Source: Solidesulfovibrio magneticus (GTDB lineage: Bacteria > Desulfobacterota > Desulfovibrionia > Desulfovibrionales > Desulfovibrionaceae). Taken from it: 17,861 bases of DNA. Of the stretch, positions 11,582-17,861 are shown one piece after another. Under the pieces are notes generated by a model. That model searched no databases. It saw only the letters and a list, made by a program, of their open reading frames with translations, and was not told the DNA's origin. Where the stretch lies: assembly GCA_002482565.1 (NCBI GenBank), contig DLGG01000062.1, positions 192 to 18,052 on the forward strand. Direction: 5' to 3'. Every line of letters begins with the position of its first letter. Position 1 is the first letter of the stretch. The position numbers were made by a program, and so were the translations under genes.

Positions 11582-12124
11582 TTACCAGACGGCCGTGTAG
11601 GTTAGTGGCGCAAGATCCCAGGTGCGCCCGTAGACATGGACACGTCTGGTCGGTGCGCCCGAGGCATCGACGAGGCTTCCTCCGGCGTGGAGCCAGCCCA
11701 CTATCCCGGCGGCCAGATTGGCGGCAGCCATGCCCTTGGCCGCAAGCTTCTGGACCAGCACCCCGCTACGGTAGCCGATGGTGCAGTAGATGACGGCCTG
11801 CTTGCCGGCAAACCGGTCTGGAGCGGCCAAGTAGTCTTGTTCGGAGACCGCTCCGGGCAGGGTGGACACGGCCCGTTCCGCCTCCGAGCGGGCGTCGATG
11901 AAGACCACGCCGTCGTCTTGCCAGCGTTTCATGGCTTCCTCGGGACGAATTTCCACTGCCTTGGGAAAATCCTTTTTGTAGCCTTCGTACAAGGCGTAAG
12001 CCTTGGCTTGGCGCTCCGGATCGGTTTTGGGCTGGCCCTGGCAGGCGGCCAAAAGGGCCAGAGCGGCTAGAAGAGGCAGGGCGAGGGCGGCAAACGGACG
12101 ACGATGGGGGCGACAACAAATCAT
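11582..12124 (-). CDS. Rhodanese-like lipoprotein
   Basis: The product has 180 residues. The N-terminus has a hydrophobic stretch ending in lipobox LLAAC, making C28 the lipidated residue; Gln follows, so sorting to the outer membrane is likely under the usual Asp rule. The rhodanese domain (about 45-160) contains VFIDARSEAE and catalytic C114 in VIYCTIGYRSG, followed by GIVGWLHAGG. Rhodaneses move sulfane sulfur between thiosulfate or persulfides and thiol acceptors; here the work would be in the periplasm. A C-terminal extension (RVHVYGRTWDLAP) occurs in other exported single-domain rhodaneses. I chose the ATG at 12124 because GAGG lies six bases upstream; ATG 12136 in the same frame adds four residues but lacks a ribosome site. 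The gene is divergent from the DsbA-like gene and convergent with the glycosyltransferase gene, with a short palindrome (11518-11530, CCAGGA-A-TCCTGG) in between. Confidence 0.9.
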   Translation of the reverse strand: MICCRPHRRPFAALALPLLAALALLAACQGQPKTDPERQAKAYALYEGYKKDFPKAVEIRPEEAMKRWQDDGVVFIDARSEAERAVSTLPGAVSEQDYLAAPDRFAGKQAVIYCTIGYRSGVLVQKLAAKGMAAANLAAGIVGWLHAGGSLVDASGAPTRRVHVYGRTWDLAPLTYTAVW

Positions 12125-12213
12125 GGCGGTCCTCATGGCCGGTGGCGATCGGCGTCATCGGCAGCAGATGACGTGTTTTCAGGCGGCCGCCGACGGCGAC
12201 AGGTATCTGGCAG

Positions 12214-12303
12214 TCAGGTGCCGCCGGGCTGTTGTCTGGCCCCGCTGAGGCAAAAAACGAAAAGGCCGGCCACCAGCGCGGCCAGGAGAACAAGCCATTC
12301 CAT
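12214..12303 (-). CDS. Possible 29-residue single-span membrane peptide
   Basis: An ATG-to-TGA frame encodes MEWLVLLAAL, then VAGLFVFCLSG, then a short polar end (ARQQPGGT). The first 20 residues form one convincing transmembrane helix with an embedded Cys (C18). It fills the gap between the divergent rhodanese and DsbA-like genes and points the same way as the rhodanese gene, ending 89 bases before it. The ribosome site is weak (TAGG eight bases upstream). It matches no small-protein family I recognise. It could be a chance frame in GC-rich DNA, but the compact hydrophobic pattern with acidic start and polar tail is what real small membrane proteins look like. Confidence 0.4.
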   Translation of the reverse strand: MEWLVLLAALVAGLFVFCLSGARQQPGGT

Positions 12304-12422
12304 GGCGGCAGCCTACCACGCGTGCCGGGCGTCGTCGATGGGCAACGGATGACAGCCCGGGCGAAAGGGTCTATGACGGGCGGCATCGAAAGCGCCGTGA
12401 TGGCGCGCTATTTGGAGGAAGC

Positions 12423-13202
12423 ATGGGCAAATGGAAAGTGCTCGTCGCGCTGGCCGTTATTGGCCTTACGGCCATGCCGGCTGCGGCCGACGACGACCTG
12501 GAGCGGGTTCGCAAGGTGCTGCGCGAACATCCTGAAATCGTGGTCGAGGCCATTCGCCAGCAGGGTCCGGCCGTTTTGGAAGTCATCGAGACCACGGCCC
12601 GGGCGCGCCAGAAAGACCTGGAGCGGGCGCGCTTCAGCCAGTCCCTGGCCAAGCCGCTCACGCCGGCCATAGAGGCCGGCCGGGTTGCGCTGGGTCCGCA
12701 AAACGCCCCGGTAACCATCGTCGAATATTCCGATTTCCTGTGCCACTTCTGCGGCCAGGCCTCGGGCACCGTCAAAAGCGTGATGGAAAAACGCCCTGAC
12801 GACGTCCGACTGGTGTTCAAACACTTTGCCACGGGTAAAAACAGCGTCCGGGCCGCGCTGTATTTCGAGGCCATCGCCCAGCAGGACGCCAAGAAGGCCT
12901 GGAACTTCATGGACAAGGTCTTTGCCCGGCAAAAGGACGTGGCCGAGAAGGGCGACGAAGTCCTTGACGCCATCGCCAAGGAAGTCGGCGCGGACGCCAA
13001 GAAGCTGGCCGAGGACGTCAAGAGCAAGGCGCTTGCCGACCGGGTCGCTGCCGACACCAAGGAAGCCCGGGACTTCGGCTTCGAAGGCACGCCGGTGTTC
13101 CTGATCAACGGCGCGCCGGTGCGTGGGGCCGTGCCCTACGAAGTTTTTGACGAATTCGTCGGCGTGGCGGCCAAGACCCCGGCTGCGGCCAAGAACCAGT
13201 AA
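12423..13202 (+). CDS. DsbA-family periplasmic thiol oxidoreductase, ScsC-like
   Basis: The product has 259 residues. A signal peptide (about 1-22, ending AAA before DDD) exports it. Residues about 23-75 form charged helices with L-R-E-H-P-E-I-V-V-E-A-I, a pattern seen in the N-terminal oligomerisation stalk of ScsC/Com1-type proteins. The thioredoxin fold with helical insert (about 85-250) has the redox motif C107-H-F-C110 in YSDFLCHFC and the cis-proline loop GTPVFLING. Such proteins make, break or shuffle disulfides in exported proteins; ScsC works as an isomerase in copper stress. Whether this one oxidises or isomerises cannot be told, and no DsbB or DsbD partner is in the window. The ATG at 12423 has GGAGGAA immediately upstream. 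The rhodanese lipoprotein is divergently encoded, so both may deal with periplasmic sulfur. A 13-bp inverted repeat follows the gene. Confidence 0.93.
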   Translation: MGKWKVLVALAVIGLTAMPAAADDDLERVRKVLREHPEIVVEAIRQQGPAVLEVIETTARARQKDLERARFSQSLAKPLTPAIEAGRVALGPQNAPVTIVEYSDFLCHFCGQASGTVKSVMEKRPDDVRLVFKHFATGKNSVRAALYFEAIAQQDAKKAWNFMDKVFARQKDVAEKGDEVLDAIAKEVGADAKKLAEDVKSKALADRVAADTKEARDFGFEGTPVFLINGAPVRGAVPYEVFDEFVGVAAKTPAAAKNQ

Positions 13203-13226
13203 GATCATCCCCCTTTGTGTCGCGCT

Positions 13227-13262
13227 CCGCTTCGGTCCGGTCTTGTCATCGGACCGAAGCGG
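13227..13262. repeat. Perfect 13-bp inverted repeat after the DsbA-like gene
   Basis: CCGCTTCGGTCCG (13227-13239) and CGGACCGAAGCGG (13250-13262) pair perfectly around a 10-base loop, 24 bases after the DsbA-like stop and 42 bases before the PAS kinase start. No T-run follows on either strand, so it is not a standard intrinsic terminator. It may mark an mRNA 3' end, a partial terminator setting the ratio of the two genes, or a binding site for a dimeric regulator. Confidence 0.6.
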
Positions 13263-13304
13263 GCCTACTTTGGATGAGTTGTCTCCAAGGGGCCGGGAAG
13301 CGCC

Positions 13305-14657
13305 ATGCCAAGCGTTAGACAGATACTCGTCCAAAACGTCATCAAGACCATACCCGTGGGCCTGCTCGTCATCGGCCCGCGCGGCACGGTCATCGCCGCC
13401 AGCCCTTCGGCAGCCAATCTTTTGGGCTTGCCGGAAGACAGCCTTGAGGGCCACGACTGGCGCAAACTGCTCCTGCCGGCCCCGGCCAATGAATCGTTTA
13501 ACCGCAATCTCGTCGAAGCCGTGGAAAACGGCCGTCCCTACCGCCAGTGTCTGGCCGATTACCAGCGCCCGGACGGCGAGATGCGCCGCTTTTCCATGAC
13601 CGCCACCTGTCCGAGCGTGGAGGGCAAGCCTATTGGCGTCACGCTCCTTTTTGACGACGTCACGGCGCTGTATCGCAGCCGGGAGCGGGAAAACGCCGCT
13701 CTTCGCGAAAAAAACCGTCTCCAGCACGACATGATCGAAAGCCTCAACAACCTGGCCTTGTCCGTGGCCCATCAGGTGCGCAATCCGGCTGCGGCCATCG
13801 GCGGCTTTGCGCTCAAGCTCCTGCGCGACCATAAGGAACGCCGCCTGCCCGTGGAATATCCCGAGATCATTTTTCAGGAAGCCCGCCGGCTGGAAGATCT
13901 GGTCGGCGCGGTGGTGCGCCTTTCTACCCTTGGCGGCCCCCGATTTGCCGCCGTGCGCCTGGCCCGGCTGGTGGAAGAAGCCCTTTCCCGGGCCGCTCGC
14001 AGCGCCGAAGGACTGCACAAGCGCCTGGAGAGCCATCTTTCCCTGGAAGACGTGGAGATCGTGGCCGACGAGGCCTTGCTTTCCCTGGCCCTGGACGAGC
14101 TGTTGCTCAATGCCGTGGAATTTTCCGGCCATGAACTCGTGCGCGTGTCCATCCAGCTGGCCCGGCGAGACGACGTCAGCCAGCTCACCATTGCCGACGA
14201 CGGACCCGGGGTGCGCCCGGAGCTGCGCTCGTTTGTCTTCGACCCCTTTTTCACCACCAAGGCCCGAGGGGCCGGCATCGGCCTGACCCTGGCCCGCAAG
14301 GCCGTGCTCGAACACAACGGCGAGATCGACCTGCGCCAGGGCGACGACGGCGGCGCGGTGGTGGCGGTGCGGCTTTTCGACACCCCTGAGGCGGGTCTGG
14401 GACGCGAGGCGTTTTATGGTCCCATGGGCCTGGATGTGCGCGAACTCATGACCAAGGCGCGGGAGCTGGGGCTGGACGTCTCGGGGCTGACCACCATCGA
14501 CGCCGTGCGTTCCATCCAGCAGCGCGAGGGCTTTGCTCCGTGTTTCGCCTGGGGTGTTCATGACCGCTGCGGCCAGGAACTGTGCGCCTTTCGCCGGGAA
14601 TGCGTCAAAACCCTGCGCATCGACGACGGCCGTCGCTTCGTCTACGGGGGCAGCTGA
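13305..14657 (+). CDS. Soluble PAS histidine kinase with four-Cys C-terminal tail
   Basis: The product has 450 residues, with no signal peptide or membrane span, so it is cytoplasmic. A PAS domain (about 5-125, ending LFDDVTALY) leads through a coiled coil (about 126-145) to HisKA with H156 in SVAHQVRNPAAAIGG. The HATPase (about 240-365) has LDELLLNAVEF (N-box), DDGPGV (G1), FDPFFTTK and GAGIGLTLA (G2), so it is a complete catalytic core of the NtrB/AtoS-like kind. Beyond it are about 80 more residues ending in a cluster C413-x8-C422-x4-C427-x5-C433, which could bind a metal or Fe-S centre or be redox active. No cognate response regulator is adjacent. The stop (TGA, 14655-14657) shares a base with the ATG of the NlpC/P60 gene, so the two are translationally coupled. 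The ribosome site before ATG 13305 is modest (GGGAAG). The signal may be redox or metal state, which is inference. Confidence 0.92.
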   Translation: MPSVRQILVQNVIKTIPVGLLVIGPRGTVIAASPSAANLLGLPEDSLEGHDWRKLLLPAPANESFNRNLVEAVENGRPYRQCLADYQRPDGEMRRFSMTATCPSVEGKPIGVTLLFDDVTALYRSRERENAALREKNRLQHDMIESLNNLALSVAHQVRNPAAAIGGFALKLLRDHKERRLPVEYPEIIFQEARRLEDLVGAVVRLSTLGGPRFAAVRLARLVEEALSRAARSAEGLHKRLESHLSLEDVEIVADEALLSLALDELLLNAVEFSGHELVRVSIQLARRDDVSQLTIADDGPGVRPELRSFVFDPFFTTKARGAGIGLTLARKAVLEHNGEIDLRQGDDGGAVVAVRLFDTPEAGLGREAFYGPMGLDVRELMTKARELGLDVSGLTTIDAVRSIQQREGFAPCFAWGVHDRCGQELCAFRRECVKTLRIDDGRRFVYGGS

Positions 14658-15379
14658 TGCGCCGCCCCATTTTCGCCGCGCGTCGCCTGGTGGCGGCGGC
14701 CGCCTGTTGCCTGCCGTTTTGGGCCGTTTCGCCGGCCCAGGCGCGCACCGTCTACGGCTATGAAGACAGCCTGGGCATGCTCCATACGAGTCCAAACAAA
14801 TTAAGCGCGCACTACAAGCCGCTCTACGACAGCGAAGCCAAGGCCGACCACCAGGCCTTGGTCAAGGCGCTGCGGGAGCAAAACGCCCTGGGCGGCCCGC
14901 CGATCACCAGGGGGGCTGTGCTGCCGGCCGATATGGGACCGCTGTCCGAAATCGGGGAGCGCATCCTTCGCGCCGCCGAGCCGTATCTGGGCGCGCCCTA
15001 CCGGCTGGGCGGCGACACCCCGGCCGGCATCGACTGCTCGGGCCTGACCAAGGCCGTTTACGCCAGTTTCGGGTGTTCCCTGCCCCGGCAAAGCCGGCTC
15101 CAGGCCGGACTGGGTTCGGCTGTGGCCACGACAGAGCTGGCTCCGGGCGACTTGCTCTTTTTCGCCACCAACCTGGACGTCGGCATCAGCCACGTGGGCA
15201 TCTATCTCGGCAGCGGCCGGATGCTCCATTCCAGCCCCAGGCGCGGGGGCGTGGGCGTGGACAAGCTTTCCGGCACGGATTACGAACGCTGGTTCGTGGC
15301 CGCCCGCCGCCTGCCGCGCGCCCCCGGGGCCGACGCTTCGGACGCCGGCGCGGCGGCTCGCAAGGCGGGCCGGAAATAG
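14657..15379 (+). CDS. Exported NlpC/P60 peptidoglycan endopeptidase
   Basis: The product has 240 residues. A signal peptide (about 1-30, ending AQA) is followed by a short DUF4124-like segment (YGYEDSLGMLHTSPNK, about 33-48), often found ahead of cell-wall enzymes, then an NlpC/P60 domain (about 98-220). The catalytic Cys is C127 in GIDCSGLTKAVY and the His is H179 in ISHVGIYLG; GDLLFFAT and GRMLHSS are also in place. Family members cleave gamma-D-Glu to diaminopimelate or related bonds in peptidoglycan stems. The last 20 or so residues are an Ala/Arg/Lys-rich tail without evident fold. Translation is probably coupled to the PAS kinase through the TGATG overlap; the ferredoxin-nitroreductase gene starts 18 bases after the stop. 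The substrate bond is not shown by sequence. Confidence 0.93.
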   Translation: MRRPIFAARRLVAAAACCLPFWAVSPAQARTVYGYEDSLGMLHTSPNKLSAHYKPLYDSEAKADHQALVKALREQNALGGPPITRGAVLPADMGPLSEIGERILRAAEPYLGAPYRLGGDTPAGIDCSGLTKAVYASFGCSLPRQSRLQAGLGSAVATTELAPGDLLFFATNLDVGISHVGIYLGSGRMLHSSPRRGGVGVDKLSGTDYERWFVAARRLPRAPGADASDAGAAARKAGRK

Positions 15380-15397
15380 TTTTCGCAAACACAAGGC

Positions 15398-16312
15398 ATG
15401 GTTCGCATGGGGAGTGATTCGCCGATACTGGACGCCGAGGCCTGCGTGGGCTGCGGGGAGTGCCTGACGGTCTGTCCGTCCGGGGTGTTGTCCCTGGGCG
15501 ACGGCCTGGCCGTGGTGGCCGAGACCGGCTGCATCGGCTGCGGGCAGTGCCGGGCCGTGTGCCCCCAGTGCGCCCTGACCATTCCCGGCGACGATCCCTG
15601 GTCCCGGGCTTACGACGTCATTGAGCCCTCGGGCGAGCAGATTGCCCCGGGTGGCTGCCAGGCCGGCCGGCTGGTCGATATCATGCGCTCCCGGCGTTCC
15701 TGCCGGCGCTATCTGGAGCGCCCCGTGCCCGGCCCCGTCATTGAGGATTTGATTCGCGCCGGGATCACCGCGCCGTCGGGCACCAATTCCCAGGCCTGGA
15801 CCTTTACGGTGCTGGCCACCCGGGCGGCGGTCATGAACCTGGGCCAGGCCGTGGCCGGCTTTTTCGGCCGCATCAATCGCCTGGCCGCCAATCCGCTCGT
15901 GCGCAAGGGCTACGCGCTTCTGGGCCGCCGGGAGCTGGAAGATTACTACCGTGAGCACTATGCGTCGGTGGCCGAGGCGTTGGCCGCCTGGGAACGGGAC
16001 CGGACGGATCGGCTTTTCCACGGGGCCACGGCCGTGGTGGTGGTCGGCTCCAGGCCCGGGGCGAGCTGCCCGGCCGAGGACGCGCTTTTGGCCACGGGCA
16101 ACATGCTGCTGGCTGCCCACTGCTTGGGGCTGGGCACATGCCTTATCGGCTACGCTGTCGAGGCCATGCGCCACGACAAGCGGGTCAAGGCGGCGGCGGG
16201 CCTGCCGCGTGAGGAAACGGTCCATGCCGTTTTGGCCCTGGGCTGGCCGGCCGTGGCCTATGCCCGGCCAGCCGGCCGACGGCGGCCTCTCGTGCGGTAT
16301 AAAACCGCCTGA
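15398..16312 (+). CDS. Ferredoxin-domain nitroreductase
   Basis: The product has 304 residues and is cytoplasmic. An N-terminal 2x[4Fe-4S] ferredoxin domain has C16-x2-C19-x2-C22-x3-C26 and C45-x2-C48-x2-C51-x3-C55, each set followed by Pro. It is joined to a nitroreductase-fold FMN domain (about 90-290) with RRSCRRYLERPV, ITAPSGTNSQAW (FMN-binding region) and GLGTCLIGY. Such fusions use reduced ferredoxin-type electrons to reduce nitro-aromatics, quinones or other small molecules; the physiological substrate is usually unknown. The domain is complete and of usual length. ATG 15398 is the first Met, but AAGG is only two bases away; ATG 15407 or GTG 15413 would place it better, so the start is uncertain by up to five residues. 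The gene follows the NlpC/P60 gene by 18 bases, so it is likely in the same operon, although the functional link is unclear. Confidence 0.92.
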   Translation: MVRMGSDSPILDAEACVGCGECLTVCPSGVLSLGDGLAVVAETGCIGCGQCRAVCPQCALTIPGDDPWSRAYDVIEPSGEQIAPGGCQAGRLVDIMRSRRSCRRYLERPVPGPVIEDLIRAGITAPSGTNSQAWTFTVLATRAAVMNLGQAVAGFFGRINRLAANPLVRKGYALLGRRELEDYYREHYASVAEALAAWERDRTDRLFHGATAVVVVGSRPGASCPAEDALLATGNMLLAAHCLGLGTCLIGYAVEAMRHDKRVKAAAGLPREETVHAVLALGWPAVAYARPAGRRRPLVRYKTA

Positions 16313-16394
16313 TCCCGTTTGGGCTTGTCGGGACGGACGGTTTATGGCAAGGCCGGACAGTGCGTGAGACTGGATGCGTCGGAGGGTGGGAACG

Positions 16395-17168
16395 ATGCGG
16401 GGATGGATTTTCGGGATCGCGGCGCTGGTTTTGGCGGCCGCGACGCCGTGCGGGGCGACGGAACAGCCCACTGAGGCAATGCGCCCGCGTGAAGTGGCGC
16501 TTATTGAGGGGACTACCGGGACACCGACCCAGGAACCCGCCGCCAAAGCGGCGGCCAAACCCTCGGCAGCGCCCATTGTGATAAAACCGGCTATCGCCGC
16601 GCCCGCCATGGCCTATGCGCCGGTGGCCGACGGCGGCGGGCTGGACCGCTTCCTGGCCACCCTGGCCCCGTCCCAGACCACCGGCGAACCCGTGGCCCCG
16701 GAAGACGCCGCCGCCTACAATGCCCGCAAGAATCATTATTCCATCGAGGTCCATCTGTCCCAGCGCAAGCTTTTCCTCTATGAAAATCTGCCTGATGGAT
16801 CGCGCCATCTGGCCCGAAGCTACGTGGTGGCCGTGCCGGGCCGGGACATGGAAGCCCCGCAAGGCTGGGGCGTGGTCACGGGCATCAGTTTCGAGCCCTC
16901 CTGGCGGCCCACGCCGGCCATGAAGGAGCGGGCCCTCAAAAAAGGCAAACCCCTGCCCGAATACGTCGGCCCCGGGGTCAAGGACAATCCCATGGGACCG
17001 TTTAAGATCATCCTGTCCCATGGCTACGGTTTTCGCATCCACGGCAACAACAATCCCAACTCCATCGGCCGGCCCGTCACCAGCGGCTGCATCCGCATGC
17101 GCAACGACGAGGGCAAGGACATGGCCAAGCTGATCGATGTCGGTACCGAAGTCGTGTTTCTCGACTGA
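16395..17168 (+). CDS. Exported L,D-transpeptidase (YkuD/ErfK family)
   Basis: The product has 257 residues. A signal peptide (about 1-24, MRGWIFGIAALVLAAATPCGA) is followed by a Pro/Ala-rich linker (about 35-80) that may span part of the envelope. The YkuD domain (about 115-257) begins YSIEVHLSQRKLFLYEN and has the active site H216 in IHGNNN and C232 in TSGCIRM. These enzymes make 3-3 crosslinks in peptidoglycan or attach proteins to it; sequence does not say which. An unusual stretch of charged residues precedes YVGPGVKDNP, as in other members with a capping loop. The ATG at 16395 is preferred because GGAGGG ends eight bases upstream; ATG 16374 in frame would lengthen the signal peptide by seven residues. 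It follows the nitroreductase gene by 82 bases and precedes the HPt gene by 22 bases. Confidence 0.93.
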   Translation: MRGWIFGIAALVLAAATPCGATEQPTEAMRPREVALIEGTTGTPTQEPAAKAAAKPSAAPIVIKPAIAAPAMAYAPVADGGGLDRFLATLAPSQTTGEPVAPEDAAAYNARKNHYSIEVHLSQRKLFLYENLPDGSRHLARSYVVAVPGRDMEAPQGWGVVTGISFEPSWRPTPAMKERALKKGKPLPEYVGPGVKDNPMGPFKIILSHGYGFRIHGNNNPNSIGRPVTSGCIRMRNDEGKDMAKLIDVGTEVVFLD

Positions 17169-17190
17169 CCATGCCCAAGGAATGACGTCT

Positions 17191-17562
17191 ATGGCAGCCG
17201 ACGAGGAACATTGGGAAACCGCCGCCCGTCGTCCGGCGACGTTTGATCCTGAAGCCGCCCGCCGCCATATGGGCGTGGACGCCGACGGCTTTCGGCGCGT
17301 GTTCGACTGCATATGGGATGAGGTGAGCCGCAGGCGCAGCCTCCTGGATGCGGCCTATGCTTCAGGAGACCTGGAAGGCGTGGCCTTGCAGGCCCATACC
17401 ATCAAGAGTTCCGCCGCCTCCATCGGGGCCGAAGCGCTCAGCCGAGCGGCGGCTGCCGTCGAAACGGCGGCCAGACAGCAAACCGCCGAAGCCCTGGCCC
17501 TGGCCATTGGCCGATTCAACGCCGCCAGGGAAACCTTGAGCCGGTTGGCGGGCATCTGCTGA
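17191..17562 (+). CDS. Stand-alone HPt phosphotransfer protein
   Basis: The product has 123 residues, all helical and with no signal. The HPt motif is present: H69 in LQAHTIKSSAASIG, preceded by YASGDLEGVAL and followed by a heptad-rich helix (SRAAAAVETAARQQ). HPt proteins carry phosphate between a receiver domain and a final response regulator. No kinase or receiver lies next to it, but the hybrid kinase at 4200-8339 ends in a receiver and lacks an HPt, so it is a candidate partner. The N-terminal 25 residues are a polar extension. ATG 17191 has AAGGA nine bases upstream; ATG 17182 is in frame but lacks spacing. It starts 22 bases after the L,D-transpeptidase stop, so the two are probably cotranscribed. 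Confidence 0.9.
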   Translation: MAADEEHWETAARRPATFDPEAARRHMGVDADGFRRVFDCIWDEVSRRRSLLDAAYASGDLEGVALQAHTIKSSAASIGAEALSRAAAAVETAARQQTAEALALAIGRFNAARETLSRLAGIC

Positions 17563-17603
17563 CGCGGCCCCTCCGGCGTCGTCCTTATCAGGGAGGAGTC
17601 CCC

Positions 17604-17861
17604 TTGAACTGTCGTTTACCCATCGCGGCGCTCCTGCTGGCCTTTGGCCTGTGCGGTTGCGCTTCCAACAACAAGGATTTCGAAAAAGAGATATGGGGGC
17701 AGCAGGCTCCCGATTCGCCTACCGACACGGGTTGGCCGCGCCAATCCACGCCGCCGCCTCCGCCGCCCCCGGCTTACACTCCGGCTCCGTATGCCCCGCC
17801 GCCGCCTCCCGCGCCGGCCGCTTCCCGCCCGCTTCCGGCCCAGCCTGCCCCGGCCGCCGCC
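17604..17861 (+). CDS. Pro-rich lipoprotein, 5' part only (window end)
   Basis: A TTG start at 17604 is preceded by GGAGGAG (17592-17598) five bases away. Translation gives an 86-residue fragment that runs off the end in frame: MNCRLPIAALLLAFGLCGC, with lipobox LCGC and lipidated C19, then SNNKDFEKEIWGQQ, then a stretch dominated by Pro and Ala (from about residue 49, including seven consecutive Pro). Ala and Ser follow the Cys, so outer-membrane sorting is likely. The Pro-rich region may extend across the periplasm or wall. The domain that would identify it lies past the window. The TTG start has no ATG competitor. It is probably the next gene of the peptidoglycan/HPt operon, 41 bases after the HPt stop. 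Confidence 0.8.
   Translation, partial: MNCRLPIAALLLAFGLCGCASNNKDFEKEIWGQQAPDSPTDTGWPRQSTPPPPPPPAYTPAPYAPPPPPAPAASRPLPAQPAPAAA

Noticed and set aside
12392..12406. Small hairpin GCGCC-GTGAT-GGCGC before the DsbA-like ribosome site
   Set aside because: A 5-bp GC stem is common by chance in this DNA and no thermosensor or riboswitch pattern is seen.
12401..12416. Sigma54-like match TGGCGCG-N4-TTGG just before the DsbA-like gene
   Set aside because: The -12 element lacks the conserved C after TTG and the site would overlap the ribosome-binding site, leaving no leader.
12408..14795. Open frame of 795 codons on the minus strand across the DsbA-like and PAS kinase genes
   Set aside because: It spans two well-supported genes and the inverted repeat between them, with no recognisable domain.
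14801..16609. Open frame of 602 codons on the minus strand
   Set aside because: Antisense to NlpC/P60 and nitroreductase genes; composition is a GC-rich shadow.

Overview
The window is chromosomal DNA of high G+C content, densely coding, with no tRNA, insertion sequence, phage gene or CRISPR array that I can see. The bifunctional IspDF fusion, a class A RNase P RNA, a ferredoxin-nitroreductase, a Reg_prop hybrid kinase, a glycosyltransferase of the rSAM/selenodomain-associated type and a Cys-tailed histidine kinase together suggest a sulfate-reducing deltaproteobacterium close to Desulfovibrio/Solidesulfovibrio. That assignment is inference from gene content and style, not a database match.

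Layout. (1) 1-1707, minus strand: rnpB with a near-consensus sigma70 promoter, then ispDF (isoprenoid precursors), followed by two tandem copies of a short hairpin. (2) 1749-4161, plus strand: a secreted Adhesin_E-like protein, then an exported DUF3857/transglutaminase-like protein whose catalytic Asp appears replaced by Asn. (3) 4200-8438, minus strand: a 1379-residue membrane hybrid histidine kinase (propeller, Y_Y_Y, TM, PAS, HisKA, HATPase, REC) with its own promoter candidate. (4) 8528-11487, plus strand: a DUF547 protein overlapping by GTGA a fused GT-C-like/GT2 glycosyltransferase. (5) 11582-12303, minus strand: a rhodanese lipoprotein and a possible 29-residue membrane peptide. (6) 12423-17861, plus strand: an ScsC/DsbA-like thiol oxidoreductase, a strong inverted repeat, a soluble PAS kinase with a four-Cys tail overlapping an NlpC/P60 hydrolase gene, a ferredoxin-nitroreductase, an L,D-transpeptidase, a stand-alone HPt protein, and the start of a TTG-initiated Pro-rich lipoprotein cut by the window end.

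Common thread. Apart from rnpB/ispDF, most products work in or on the envelope: peptidoglycan enzymes (NlpC/P60, L,D-transpeptidase), periplasmic thiol/sulfur chemistry (DsbA-like, rhodanese), lipoproteins, a membrane glycosyltransferase, and signalling proteins that could sense envelope or redox state. The hybrid kinase ends in a receiver without an HPt domain and a free HPt protein is encoded about 9 kb away, so a split phosphorelay is a reasonable hypothesis. I see no defence island or clearly new system. The most unusual items are the fused glycosyltransferase coupled to DUF547, the Cys-tailed kinase translationally coupled to a cell-wall hydrolase, and the Asn-for-Asp change in the transglutaminase-like protein.
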